Below, in pieces: positions 54,467 through 63,220 of a DNA stretch of 64,000 nt. The stretch is taken from assembly GCF_016429255.1 (NCBI RefSeq), contig NZ_JAELUG010000018.1, positions 1 to 64,000 on the forward strand, written 5' to 3'. Source of the stretch: Rhizobium sp. ASV8. GTDB taxonomy: Bacteria; Pseudomonadota; Alphaproteobacteria; Rhizobiales; Rhizobiaceae. The translations under genes were made by a program, and so were the position numbers. The notes under the pieces were generated by a model, which did no database searches, was not told the DNA's origin, and saw only the letters and a program-made list of their open reading frames with translations. The first letter of the stretch is position 1. Each line of letters starts with the position of its first letter.

Positions 54467-54840
54467 TGGCGGCATCCGTCGTTTCGGCCGCTGCAATGGT
54501 GGCTCTCGGCATTCTGAGCCTGGCATTTCTGTTCACGGTCTATCGTGTGGTGGCCGGTCCGACCTTGCCGGATCGGATCTTGGCGCTCGACATGCTGGTG
54601 GCGATCGCGATCGGCTTCATCGCTGTCATCGCCATCAAGACCGGCTTCATGCTCTACATCGATATCGCCATTTCGCTTGGCCTCGTCGGCTTTCTCGCAA
54701 CCGTTGCTTTTGCTCGCTTTGTCATCACGCAGGCGCAATCTAGTTCCGCTAAGCAGCCCCACTCGGATCAGGGTGATGACGGCGAATCGCTTGGCGGCAG
54801 AACGCGTAAACACGGCAAACGGCGCAAAGGAGGGCGTTAA
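54463..54840 (+). CDS. mnhF: Mrp antiporter subunit F (with charged tail)
   Basis: The 125-residue protein has three spans and the MnhF pattern [18 protein letters not shown] and [25 protein letters not shown] split over spans two and three. After the last span comes a hydrophilic tail of about 33 residues ([15 protein letters not shown] then [13 protein letters not shown]), longer than in most MnhF proteins. It overlaps mnhE (ATGA) and shares a base with mnhG (TAATG). Confidence 0.9.
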   Translation: MMAASVVSAAAMVALGILSLAFLFTVYRVVAGPTLPDRILALDMLVAIAIGFIAVIAIKTGFMLYIDIAISLGLVGFLATVAFARFVITQAQSSSAKQPHSDQGDDGESLGGRTRKHGKRRKGGR

Positions 54841-55205
54841 TGGATTTGGTATGGGCCATCGTTGTGGCCGTCATTCTGATTGCAGGCGCGCTGTTCTCGC
54901 TGATTGCGGCCATCGGTATCGTTCGCCTGCCCGATCTTTATAGCCGCATGCACGCGGCGTCGAAGGCCGGCACTGTGGGCTCGGGACTTCTCCTGCTTGC
55001 CGTCGGGATTCACTCGCAGGATTTGTCAATTTTGGCCCGAGCTTTGGCAGGGTTCGTGTTCTTTGCATTGACTGCGCCGATTGCTGCACATCTTCTCGCA
55101 CGCGCCGCGCACGAGGCCGGATACAAGTTAACGGAGCCTTCCGTGCGGGACGAACTACTGTTGCAGCGGAGAATCGCGAAACGCGGGTATAGAAAGAAGG
55201 GCTAA
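54840..55205 (+). CDS. mnhG: Mrp antiporter subunit G
   Basis: The 121-residue last subunit has three spans and the MnhG pattern [34 protein letters not shown] and [21 protein letters not shown] basic tail follows ([14 protein letters not shown]). It completes a seven-gene set A to G in standard order. No clear terminator follows; the next gene is mucR after a long gap. Confidence 0.92.
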   Translation: MDLVWAIVVAVILIAGALFSLIAAIGIVRLPDLYSRMHAASKAGTVGSGLLLLAVGIHSQDLSILARALAGFVFFALTAPIAAHLLARAAHEAGYKLTEPSVRDELLLQRRIAKRGYRKKG

Positions 55206-55734
55206 CAAACGCGGAGATTGAAGAAGAAGCAACGCAAGTTCGCCTCTTTAGTTACCTGCTTTTTTGTAGATGAATTTTTTGCAAAGAAATGTTGGGATTA
55301 AAAACTGGACATTTGGGTAAAGAGTGCTAATTCAGATTCAAGTAGAGTTCTGATGTTGAATTAGTCTCGACCGGGGTTAAGCTCTCAATGCTTTTAACTT
55401 TCCTTTGGGAAAAGCTAGGCGAAACTTTCTTCCGGTTAACGATTGGAGATCACCTTTCGCGATCGCTAATCCTAACATCAGTCGGCATTAGACGGTTTTC
55501 GTTGCGGGAAGTCTAGGGGTGGATTTCGTGCGATAGGAAATATGGCGTTATGCACCGTTTTTTGTCGGTCGCTGCTACGAATGCGAGCAGTACGCTTGTG
55601 CGGATTGCTCGGCGCTACGGGAACTTGATGATCAACAGATTTCTGAGCTGAGCGCAGATCATATAGCAACGCTGTACCTTACGCGCTCTGTGGGGGCGCG
55701 GTGCAGCAAGCAAGCCGATGAACAGGAGAACACA
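55206..55734 (+). promoter_or_regulatory. Long leader of mucR
   Basis: About 530 bases without a convincing gene precede mucR. The first part is AT-rich with several TTAA/AATT tracts; the second part has GCGGTTT and GCTGAGCGCAGATC stretches. MucR/RosR genes in rhizobia are known to have long regulatory regions with autoregulation. Short frames here (for example the ATG at 55542 after AGGAAAT) are weak. A small RNA or several promoters could be present. Confidence 0.45.
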
Positions 55735-56166
55735 ATGTCAGACGCGGCCCTTGGCAATGGGCAGGAGTTACTGGTTGAACTGACTGCCGACATCGTTGCG
55801 GCCTATGTCAGCAACCATGTCGTACCGGTCAGTGACCTTCCGAATTTGATTTCCGACGTACATTCCGCCTTGAGCAACACCTCCGCCCCGGCCCCTGCCG
55901 TTGCTGTCGTGGAAAAGCAGAAGCCGGCCGTATCGGTTCGCAAGTCGGTCCAGGACGACCAGATTACTTGCTTGGAATGTGGCGGCAGCTTCAAGTCGCT
56001 GAAGCGTCACCTGATGACCCATCACGGGCTCTCCCCGGAAGAATATCGCGAAAAGTGGGATCTCGCTGCCGACTATCCGATGGTGGCGCCTGCTTACGCA
56101 GAAGCACGCTCCCGGCTCGCGAAGGAAATGGGCCTCGGCCAACGCCGCAAGCGCGGCTCTCGCTAA
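55735..56166 (+). CDS. mucR: MucR/Ros-family zinc-finger regulator
   Basis: The 143-residue protein has the prokaryotic C2H2 finger of Ros/MucR: C79 and C82 in TCLECGGSF, then H92 and H97 in [20 protein letters not shown]. The C-terminus is basic (GQRRKRGSR). The N-terminal 50 residues are the oligomerisation part ([20 protein letters not shown]). MucR acts as a global, H-NS-like repressor that controls exopolysaccharide, motility and symbiosis genes. The start at 55735 follows AACAGGAGAACACA. Confidence 0.95.
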   Translation: MSDAALGNGQELLVELTADIVAAYVSNHVVPVSDLPNLISDVHSALSNTSAPAPAVAVVEKQKPAVSVRKSVQDDQITCLECGGSFKSLKRHLMTHHGLSPEEYREKWDLAADYPMVAPAYAEARSRLAKEMGLGQRRKRGSR

Positions 56167-56183
56167 GAGTTTCGGAAACTTCC

Positions 56184-56209
56184 AAAACCCGGCTTTCGAG
56201 CCGGGTTTT
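56184..56209 (+). terminator. Terminator after mucR
   Basis: AAAACCCGGCT, loop TTCG, AGCCGGGTTTT: 11-base exact arms, 17 bases after the stop, ending in a T-run. Confidence 0.9.
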
Positions 56210-56272
56210 GTTTATGACAGCCAAGCAGGCGTCGATTCAATATGCCGGCGCACGGTTTAAAGCGAAGACGAT

Positions 56273-56695
56273 CTAGGCCGCAGTCCTGATGCTGGCTTCT
56301 TCGCGGATGCGCTTGATCATCGAACGCAATCCATTGGCGCGCTGCGACGACAGATGCTCGACCAGCCCGATCTTTCCAAAGACGTCAAGTGCATCGAGCG
56401 CGGCGATTTCCGAAGCCGGCTTGCCGGAATAGGTGGCAAGCACGATGGCCACAAGCCCACGCACGATATGCGCGTCGGAATCGCCCTCGAAGGTCAGTAT
56501 CGGGTTTTCAGGGTCTCCGGATGCATGCGTGACAAGCCAGACCTGACTTGCGCAGCCCTGCACCTTGTTTTCCAGCGTCCGTTTGTCATCGGGCAGATCG
56601 GGCAGCGCCTTGCCGAGTTCGATCACGTAGCGATAGCGATCCTCCCATTCGTCTAGGAAGGCGAAGTCGTCGATGATCTTATCAAGCGCAGTCAT
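56273..56695 (-). CDS. sufE: SufE family sulfur transfer protein
   Basis: The 140-residue protein has the sulfur-accepting cysteine C48 in ENKVQGCASQVWL and the family segments DEWEDRYRYVIELGKALPDL and ASEIAALDALDVFGKIGL. SufE takes sulfur from the cysteine desulfurase SufS for iron-sulfur cluster assembly in the cytoplasm. The suf operon itself is not here. The start at 56695 (MTALDK) suits the family; a frame to 56788 is longer without support. It converges with mucR. Confidence 0.9.
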   Translation of the reverse strand: MTALDKIIDDFAFLDEWEDRYRYVIELGKALPDLPDDKRTLENKVQGCASQVWLVTHASGDPENPILTFEGDSDAHIVRGLVAIVLATYSGKPASEIAALDALDVFGKIGLVEHLSSQRANGLRSMIKRIREEASIRTAA

Positions 56696-56825
56696 TGTAT
56701 CTGTCCAGATTATCCGTTGATCTTGGATATAGGCGAAACGGCTGATGATTTGAACCCGCGGCAAAAAAGAACGCCGCGGGCCATGCAAAGGCTCGCGGCG
56801 CCGGGTGGGGAAGGAACGAGGCGTT

Positions 56826-57293
56826 TCAGGTCCGCGGGCGTGGCTTCGGCAGCGGTATGGAATTGGGCAGCCGCACCGTTCCGGTCACGACCACATCGGC
56901 CGTCTCAGTTCCCATGATGCGCTTTGCAGGCATCGGCTGCGCCGTGGCGGCAATCTGCTCCACATCCGCACGCGCCGTCGCGGCAACGTTGGCAGGGGTG
57001 TTGGAAGACTGATCCTTGAAGTGGCGACCGAGCATGTCATAGGCGACGCGGGCACCGTCACCGACCTGATAGCCGAGCGCCGTCAGCGTTTCGCCGCCCT
57101 TGGCGCAGACCTCAGGTTTTTCGGTGCACATGGCGCCGACATATTGAACAACGCCCGAGGCCGCCGAAATTGCGTCGGAAACCTGCAGAGTCGCTTCGCC
57201 AGCCGGCCGCGGTCCGCCTTCGGGCTTGGCAAAGATCGGCAGGAACATGAGAACCAGCGAAAACCAGAACCCCGCTCTAATCAGAAACCACAT
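56826..57293 (-). CDS. DUF5330 family membrane-anchored protein
   Basis: About 155 residues with an N-terminal hydrophobic anchor (WFLIRAGFWFSLVLMFLPIF) and the DUF5330 pattern AISAASGVVQYVGAMCTEKP, EVCAKGGETLTALGY and VAYDMLGR. The two cysteines of MCTEKPEVC may form a disulfide. The C-terminus is Pro/Arg-rich. Function unknown. The start is set at 57293; an ATG at 57305 four codons upstream is equally possible. Confidence 0.78.
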   Translation of the reverse strand: MWFLIRAGFWFSLVLMFLPIFAKPEGGPRPAGEATLQVSDAISAASGVVQYVGAMCTEKPEVCAKGGETLTALGYQVGDGARVAYDMLGRHFKDQSSNTPANVAATARADVEQIAATAQPMPAKRIMGTETADVVVTGTVRLPNSIPLPKPRPRT

Positions 57294-57764
57294 TTTCCTG
57301 CCCATCCTCTCTGTCGGTCGGCGCAATCGCCGAATTCGGACTTCATTCGTCCGATGTGGCTTGACCCTATCCGGCAGAGGACAACATCGCTTTTCAAAAC
57401 TCGGCGGCTTTTTCGGCAAATTTGATTCAAATTTTAGCTTTCCGAATTCGCACCGTACTTAGTTCAAATTGTAGCGATTGCTGTTAAGCATGTCTCGCTC
57501 TATCCGCCTGATATGCAGGGCTTTGCGGCGTCAGGCCTTGTCGAAAAAGTTAACGCGCGGCAGAAATATGAATAAAATCCGCTGCTTACCTGCTGTTAAC
57601 CACAAAAAACAAAGGTCTCGCATTCTGCGCCAAAACGAGACTTTGGCGCTTTTTCGGCCAGTCGGCGAGTTCTCCCTTTATTCTTTCCTTAAGTCGCGAA
57701 GGCCTATTGTGCAGTCCAATAAGAGACCGTTTTGACGGATTGTAGTGTGCGCGTATTGAGTGAC
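57294..57764. other. Intergenic region upstream of the sensor kinase
   Basis: About 470 bases, AT-rich compared with the neighbours, between divergent DUF5330 and kinase genes. It has several TTAA-containing sites (GCTGTTAAGCAT, AAAGTTAACGCG, GCTGTTAACCAC) that could be regulator sites of the CtrA type, but spacing does not clearly fit. No gene is supported. Confidence 0.35.
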
Positions 57765-59300
57765 ATGGCTGTCGGAGCCGTAGCCTTCGTAGACCGGGTG
57801 AGCGGAAGCTGGCTCTCCGGGACGAGTGGCAATGGCGAAGTCCGGACACAGGAGCTGGCGATCCTTCGCCGGCTTGCGCTTGCCTCCTCCGTGGCGCTTT
57901 TTGCGGTTCCCGCCGGCCTCTCCTTTATAACCAGCCCAGCCGTTGCTCTGCCTGCCGGTGTGGCGACGGTTTGCGCCGCCTTTCTGTTCTCTGCTGTCGG
58001 TAGCATCGCGCTGTCGCGCCAGCGGCCAGCCGGTCAGTCTGCAGAAGCCGTCCTCGTTGAGCATCATGATCTGATGCTGGAAGCCGCTTTCGGCCTGGTA
58101 TTGCTGCTCGATCCACAGGGTAACGTCACCACGGTCGGGGGCCGTGATCGCGCGGAGTTCCTGAGCTGGATGCGCGACCCGACGGGCCGGGGTCTGATCG
58201 ATCAGATCCATGTATCGGACCGAATCGTCTTCCTGCAGGCGATCGATGTGCTTCGCCAGGGCAAGGACGCCTTCTGTGTCGATCTGCGGCTGGAACGCTC
58301 CGCCGTCATCGGCAGTGACCAGCAATTCGTTCATGTTCGCGTGGAACTGACCGCGCGTCGCGACGCTGACGGGCGGTTGACCGCGATCGTCAGTCAGCTG
58401 CGGGACATCTCGCAAGACCAGCAACTGCGGGACGATGCCGCGCGCAAGACGGCGGAAGCGGAATCGGCCAATGACGCTAAGTCACGTTTCCTGGCCGCCG
58501 TCAGCCACGAGCTGCGCACGCCGCTCAACGCGATCCTCGGCTTTTCCGATATCCTCAGCGGCGAATATTTCGGCAAGCTGGAAAACAACCGCCAGCGCGA
58601 ATATGTCGGCCTGATCCGCCAGTCCGGTGCGCATCTGCTGTCGGTGGTCAATACCATGCTCGACATGAGCAAGATCGAGGCCGGCCGCTATGAACTGCTG
58701 ATGGAATCCTTCTCGATCGAAGACTCCATTGCGACATGCGAAGCGATGTTGGCGCTACAGGCCAAGGAAAAGGGGCTAACCCTTTCGAGCCGCGTTCAGC
58801 GCGGCCTTGGCGATGTGGTTGCCGACCAGCGCGCCATTCAGCAGGTCCTGATCAACCTCGTCGGCAATGCGATCAAGTTCACCGATGCCGGTGGCGCGGT
58901 CACCGTGGATGCGACACTGACCGACGGTATGCTGAAGCTTTCGGTCGGCGACACCGGTATCGGCATTGCCAGCGAACGTTTGGCCTCCCTGGGGCAACCT
59001 TTCGTGCAGATCCAGAACGACTACACCCGCCGCTATGCCGGTACCGGTCTTGGCCTATCGCTCGTCAAGGGGCTCGTTGCCCTGCATGGCGGAAGCTTCT
59101 CTATCGCCAGCGCCCCGGGCGAGGGCACGGTGATCACGATCCTTATTCCGTTCGACGGTTCGGGCGCCTCGGCCGCGCAACAGCCTGTGGATGTCAATCG
59201 TCCCGTCGATTTTCCGCCGCGTCTGAAACATACTGTGGAGATAAGTGAAGGACGAAAAGAGGAAGGGATGGATGGCGCCGCAAAAGCGAAAATCGCCTAA
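57765..59300 (+). CDS. PAS-type membrane sensor histidine kinase
   Basis: About 511 residues. Two hydrophobic segments near the N-terminus (about 35-100) form a membrane anchor. A PAS-like domain follows (about 105-225). The kinase core has the H-box SRFLAAVSHELRTPLNAIL, the N-box LINLVGNAIKFT, G1 VGDTGIGIA and G2 YAGTGLGLSLVKGLV. It should autophosphorylate the H-box histidine and pass phosphate to a response regulator, none of which is adjacent. The start is uncertain: ATG 57765 is chosen, with TTG 57732 and GTG 57747 as alternatives. Its end overlaps the peptidoglycan-binding gene. Confidence 0.87.
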   Translation: MAVGAVAFVDRVSGSWLSGTSGNGEVRTQELAILRRLALASSVALFAVPAGLSFITSPAVALPAGVATVCAAFLFSAVGSIALSRQRPAGQSAEAVLVEHHDLMLEAAFGLVLLLDPQGNVTTVGGRDRAEFLSWMRDPTGRGLIDQIHVSDRIVFLQAIDVLRQGKDAFCVDLRLERSAVIGSDQQFVHVRVELTARRDADGRLTAIVSQLRDISQDQQLRDDAARKTAEAESANDAKSRFLAAVSHELRTPLNAILGFSDILSGEYFGKLENNRQREYVGLIRQSGAHLLSVVNTMLDMSKIEAGRYELLMESFSIEDSIATCEAMLALQAKEKGLTLSSRVQRGLGDVVADQRAIQQVLINLVGNAIKFTDAGGAVTVDATLTDGMLKLSVGDTGIGIASERLASLGQPFVQIQNDYTRRYAGTGLGLSLVKGLVALHGGSFSIASAPGEGTVITILIPFDGSGASAAQQPVDVNRPVDFPPRLKHTVEISEGRKEEGMDGAAKAKIA

Positions 59301-60303
59301 GGGAAGAGGCAAGGGCAAACGCAAGCAGCCTGGCTTCGCTTCTCGCGGAGTGATGGCCCTCGGCAATCTCAGCCTGCGTGGCAGTACTGCGCTCGGCGGT
59401 CTTGGCCTTCGCGGCGCGTGCGCGTTTGCGGGTCTGCTTGGCGGCGCGGTCGGTCGGCATCCCGCCATCGCCGGAGGCATTGCTCTCTTTCTCGGTGTTT
59501 TCGGCTTCGTCACGGCGAATGCGCTCTGGTATCAGCCGGGCATCCATCCATCGCCCCTGCTGCGTACCCGCGATCCCGCATCGCCCTATCAGATCCCCGG
59601 CCGCAAATCGTTCCTGCATGCGCAGCAGGCTGATGCCGGCAACGTCACGACCTTCCGCATCGAGCGGCAGGATTCGGTGGCCGCAACCGCGCCTACCGCG
59701 GGTGGACCTTCGGGAAAACCGACCGCCGTGCAGGCCGCGGCTCCATCGAAACTGGTTGCCGACGTTCAGGCCGAACTCATCCGCCACGGCCTTTATGACG
59801 GCGCGGCAGACGGCGTCCCCGGCTCGCGCACGACATCCGCCATTCTCTTTTTCCAGGAAGCGTCCGGCCTTGCGCAGACCGGCACGCCGACACCTGAGCT
59901 TCTGGCCGCCTTGAAGGCCAGCAATGCGGCCGGCTCCGCACCCGTGACAGCGGTCAAGGCAAGCGCGGCCGCCTTTCCCACAGAACGCCCGGTCAACGTT
60001 TCCGCGACCGCCGATGCCATCGATCCGGTTGCTGCCGCAATCCAGAACGCAGACAAAAACATGAGGACCGGCGCCGTTGCACCGAAGCCCGTGTCGAGCG
60101 ATCCGGTCACCAAGCTCAATATGGTCATGCAGATCCAGAAGGGCCTGAGCAACATTGCCTATAGCAATGTCAGCATCGACGGTGTCGCCGGCGAGCAGAC
60201 AAAGGCCGCCATCCGCCGATTCCAGAAGCACTATCGCTTGCAGGAGACGGGCGAGCCGAACATGGCCGTATTGAAGAAACTGCAGGATATCGGCGCGCTT
60301 TGA
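59272..60303 (+). CDS. Membrane-anchored protein with two peptidoglycan-binding domains
   Basis: The protein of about 343 residues has a basic N-terminus (APQKRKSPKGRGKGKRKQP), a membrane span near residue 70-90 (AIAGGIALFLGVFGFVTANA) and two peptidoglycan-binding_1 units: VADVQAELIRHGLYDGAADG and VMQIQKGLSNIAYSNVSIDG, each followed by TKAAIRRFQ-like helices. It probably sits in the inner membrane and binds the cell wall. The start at 59272 follows GGAAGGG; GTG 59245 after GGAG is an alternative. It overlaps the kinase gene by 29 bases or more. Confidence 0.82.
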   Translation: MAPQKRKSPKGRGKGKRKQPGFASRGVMALGNLSLRGSTALGGLGLRGACAFAGLLGGAVGRHPAIAGGIALFLGVFGFVTANALWYQPGIHPSPLLRTRDPASPYQIPGRKSFLHAQQADAGNVTTFRIERQDSVAATAPTAGGPSGKPTAVQAAAPSKLVADVQAELIRHGLYDGAADGVPGSRTTSAILFFQEASGLAQTGTPTPELLAALKASNAAGSAPVTAVKASAAAFPTERPVNVSATADAIDPVAAAIQNADKNMRTGAVAPKPVSSDPVTKLNMVMQIQKGLSNIAYSNVSIDGVAGEQTKAAIRRFQKHYRLQETGEPNMAVLKKLQDIGAL

Positions 60304-60351
60304 TCCGCCGCTTCAATTGCCTCGCCGCCCGAGCGCCGCTATAGCTCGATC

Positions 60352-60711
60352 ATGAGATTGCGCAGCGACATCTTCGTATCAGCCATGACGCGCCGAATGT
60401 TTGCTCGGGGCGATTTCGCGGCTGTGGAGCGGAAGGGCGAAGAGCAGGCGGGAGCGATCTTCATCCGCCAGCGTTTCCGCGATGGCCTTGAAACCCTTTA
60501 TGCTCCGGCGCCACAGAGCTTCTTCGACGGAGAAGGGGGCGGAGGGCGCCTGTTCGAGGTTCGCATCGACCGGAAGGAGCAGGCGGAGGTCCGCGAGACA
60601 CTCGATCGCGAGCTGAAATTCGACCCGGATCTGTGGATTGTCGAGCTGGAAACGGACGACATAGCCGATATCGTTCCGTTGGCTGAGACTCGCTCCAATC
60701 CCCTGGATTGA
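60352..60711 (+). CDS. DUF1491 family protein
   Basis: The 119-residue protein begins MRLRSDIFVSAMTRRMFARG and has GAIFIRQRFRDGLETLYAPA and LKFDPDLWIVELE, the standard DUF1491 pattern of alphaproteobacteria. Function unknown. It follows the peptidoglycan-binding gene by 48 bases on the same strand and converges with the DUF2336 gene. Confidence 0.87.
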   Translation: MRLRSDIFVSAMTRRMFARGDFAAVERKGEEQAGAIFIRQRFRDGLETLYAPAPQSFFDGEGGGGRLFEVRIDRKEQAEVRETLDRELKFDPDLWIVELETDDIADIVPLAETRSNPLD

Positions 60712-60753
60712 TTTTCCGAGAGCGTTTTCGCGCCGAAGAAAAGCGGCGATTAT

Positions 60754-61698
60754 CTATCGCTTGCCGGCCACCTTCAATTCGCGGATCGACACGGACTTGG
60801 CGCCGAATAGCGGCGTGGCCGGGCGAGGCGCGATATTGTTTTGCGGAAGATAGGTATAGCTGTCGGCTCGACGCCATGCTTCGACGCGGGCCTGGCTTTC
60901 TTCGGCATCGATGCCATCGAGCACGAGCCACGCGCGGCTGACGCTGCCGTGCCGTTCCGTCAGGTGCGGATAGAAGCGCTCAAGAGAGTAGACCGCATCC
61001 GCAATGCCCATGCCAAGGCTCACCAGCGTCACCGCCAGTTGTTGGCCGGACGTGTCGAGCATGATGCGTTCCGCAAGCCATTGGCTGGAGGAAAGTGCAT
61101 CGGCGAGCGTGGTCGCAAACTGCAGAGCATCACGTTCACGCGCGAAGCGAACGAGCAGGGCTTCCTGCATTTCTCCAAGGCTGCGTAGGCCAAGGCGATC
61201 TCTGTCGTCCCGCGCCAGGTGACGTGCGGCCTGTTTGATCTGCATGCGCAGCGCTTCTTCGCGCGCAAACCGCTCGGCTTCGGACGTTTCGGTTTTAGCC
61301 GCGGGCAAGTTCGTTGCAGCGCCCTGCATTGCCATGCCTCGATCCGGCTCGGCCTGATGCAGGCCGACGAGCGCGTCGATCACCCGGGGTGACAGCGATG
61401 GCCTGCTGACGATCGCTCGGGCATGGGCTGCGCCCTGCGTGCGGGCAATGGTGATCAGCGTGTCGTCGTCGATCGCCTGGGAACTGGTGAGAAAAGGCGC
61501 TGCGATGGAGATCGGTTGACAGCCGATGAAAAGGGCGACGGCTTGCGGCACTGTCGGGCACTGGGAAAGCGCGGCCACGGCCTGGCGCTTTGCCTCATCC
61601 GAGGAAGCCTGGAAGACTGGCGTGAACAGTTCGGCGAACTGGCGAAGTTCCGATTTGGAAGGGTGTCCCATGCCTTCGAAACTGGTGATCGTTGCCAT
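60754..61698 (-). CDS. DUF2336 family protein
   Basis: The 314-residue mostly helical protein fits DUF2336: ELRQFAELFTPVFQASSDEA, AVAALSQCPTVPQAVALFIG, ARAIVSRPSLSPRVIDALVG with HEAT-like repeats. No signal peptide. DUF2336 proteins are found across alphaproteobacteria and their function is mostly unknown, with a few linked to signalling in motility or cell cycle. The start at 61698 (MATITS) is chosen. A frame to 61830 adds unsupported residues. Confidence 0.82.
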   Translation of the reverse strand: MATITSFEGMGHPSKSELRQFAELFTPVFQASSDEAKRQAVAALSQCPTVPQAVALFIGCQPISIAAPFLTSSQAIDDDTLITIARTQGAAHARAIVSRPSLSPRVIDALVGLHQAEPDRGMAMQGAATNLPAAKTETSEAERFAREEALRMQIKQAARHLARDDRDRLGLRSLGEMQEALLVRFARERDALQFATTLADALSSSQWLAERIMLDTSGQQLAVTLVSLGMGIADAVYSLERFYPHLTERHGSVSRAWLVLDGIDAEESQARVEAWRRADSYTYLPQNNIAPRPATPLFGAKSVSIRELKVAGKR

Positions 61699-62210
61699 CA
61701 GAACCACGTCCTTTTTCCGGACTGTTGCAGGTTCTTCAAGGTCTCGAAACCGGTCACGCACGCAAACACCCATACTGATACGCAGAACAAAAACACGGGG
61801 AGCCGGATTGTCGAGCGTCGATGCCACCACACCACCTTCGGTTCGTGCCGAATGACGCTTCCCGGTAACGGGGCATCCGCGGCAGCGATTGGCGAAATGG
61901 GTATGGACACGACCGTCCTTGTCTGGCTTTCGGGAAAGACTAAGGCCGGTTGGGTTAATGGTTCGTGAAAACTTTATTAAAATCCAAATAAAAATTGCGC
62001 GTTAAGCTTGCGCGAAGGAAACGGCGATGTTTCCGCGGGATGATCGGGAGATCAGAGGCTATGGCCCGCCATAGGCCACTTTCGCCGTAGGAGTGCCTGT
62101 TTCCAAATTCAACCTATGAGGGCTTTGATTTAAGGAGGCTAGGAGACCTCGGCAGGCTTGTCCACAGGCATTTGCTCTAGCCGCGACAAGTCTCGAAAAA
62201 GCGCAAAGAC
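61699..62210. other. Intergenic region, no gene seen
   Basis: About 510 bases between the DUF2336 gene and the 68-residue gene, both on the minus strand. The middle (61965-62000) is AT-rich (GAAAACTTTATTAAAATCCA and on). Likely promoter for the DUF2336 gene lies on the left. No reading frame with a ribosome-binding site was found. Confidence 0.4.
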
Positions 62211-62417
62211 TTAGATGCCTCTATGCTCGCGCAAGGCGGTCAGAAGTTTTTCCGATGTGTTGTAGCCGGATTGAAAAAGGCCAAGCGCTGCCGTCGCTGC
62301 GAACTGGGCTTCGGCGCTTTTGATGTCGATCCGCTTTTCCTGGCACCACTCATCGAGCGCGCCACGCAGGACCATGACATCCTCTGGAGAGAAGACGGAA
62401 TTGCCCGTCGCAAACAT
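62211..62417 (-). CDS. Small conserved hypothetical protein, 68 residues
   Basis: The protein reads MFATGNSVFSPEDVMVLRGA then LDEWCQEKRIDIKSAEAQFA and ends TSEKLLTALREHRGI, a compact helical, charged soluble protein of a kind I recall from rhizobial genomes. No signal or membrane segment. Function unknown. Protein-like composition and third-position GC support it. Confidence 0.65.
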   Translation of the reverse strand: MFATGNSVFSPEDVMVLRGALDEWCQEKRIDIKSAEAQFAATAALGLFQSGYNTSEKLLTALREHRGI

Positions 62418-62938
62418 GTTTCGCCCTCGATTATCCGCCTTACAATACGTTAATTTTTCGTGAGCGCAAATAATATTTGCGTGACGCTTTTATGCAACGA
62501 ATTCAGGGACGACGCTTTTTTCATCTACGTCGATATTTGAAATAAACTACTGATATTATTTTATTTTATGGAAAAACTGACGCCCGACATTTTTCCGCGA
62601 TGGATGAAACCAAAGCGCCTATCGCAGCGTTAATAGACCATGACGACTCGTGCAAAGGATGGCGTGCGACGAAGATTAGCATTCTGTTAACTGCAATATG
62701 TCTGAATTCCGGTGAATGCAGCCGTTGGCAGAATGTCATCAGATGCAAGGAAGGCATGGAAACCGACATCGGAGCCCATGCCGAGGCGTTCCGGAAATGC
62801 CGCGAGAAGGCGTAAATGGTCCCGGGTCTCGACCGAGAAGGATAGGGTTGAGAAAGGGATACGCTAGCCCGCCTCAGTGGCGGGTAGGGTGAAATCAGTC
62901 GCAAGTTCATCCGTCTCGAGACGTAAATGGAGACGAGA
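62418..62938. other. AT-rich intergenic region
   Basis: About 520 bases, richer in A+T than the rest (around 62460-62600). A hairpin CCCGCC / GGCGGG (62868-62884) lies near the right end. An open frame at 62600-62815 on the plus strand has no Shine-Dalgarno and unusual codons and is not called. Confidence 0.4.
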
Positions 62939-63106
62939 ATGGCAAAGATAATATCTCTTTCGGACTGGCGCTTACGCCAGCCGCCGCGCGTCCAGAAGGA
63001 ACCGGTGGAAGCCAGGGTGTTGCTGTTTACCGGGGTGCGCTACGAGCATCTGGACACTCCTACCCATCGTCCGGGAGCTGGACCGAAGCGGGCGAAAGGC
63101 AAGTAG
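62939..63106 (+). CDS. Small conserved protein, 55 residues
   Basis: The ATG at 62939 follows GGAGACGAG at a spacing of about 6. The product begins MAKIISLSDWRLRQPPRVQK, continues with EARVLLFTGVRYEHLD and ends in a basic tail (PGAGPKRAKGK). I recall similar short proteins in Rhizobium. No membrane segment; the basic tail might bind nucleic acid. An ATG four codons upstream (62927) is possible. A hairpin follows. Confidence 0.68.
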   Translation: MAKIISLSDWRLRQPPRVQKEPVEARVLLFTGVRYEHLDTPTHRPGAGPKRAKGK

Positions 63107-63128
63107 CACCCGTCCTTAAGACGCAGGA

Positions 63129-63146
63129 GGCGCGTTAGAACGCGCC
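63129..63146 (+). terminator. Hairpin after the 55-residue protein gene
   Basis: GGCGCGTT-AG-AACGCGCC followed by CTTTGG, 22 bases after the stop. The T-run is poor. Confidence 0.5.
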
Positions 63147-63220
63147 CTTTGGTTGCTGAGGCGTATTGTGCTCTCACAATCGGGTCGACTGGCAGTGTAA
63201 CCGTCGTCACCAGCCAATAA

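Noticed and set aside
55270..55630. Short frames in the mucR leader (for example ATG 55542 or 55550)
   Set aside because: Products of 28-33 residues with unremarkable composition and poor ribosome-binding sites; not enough to call genes.
62600..62815. Open frame of 71 codons on the plus strand
   Set aside because: It has no Shine-Dalgarno, AT-rich codon use unlike the neighbours and no recognisable domain. An open frame on the other strand covers the same DNA, which points to chance.
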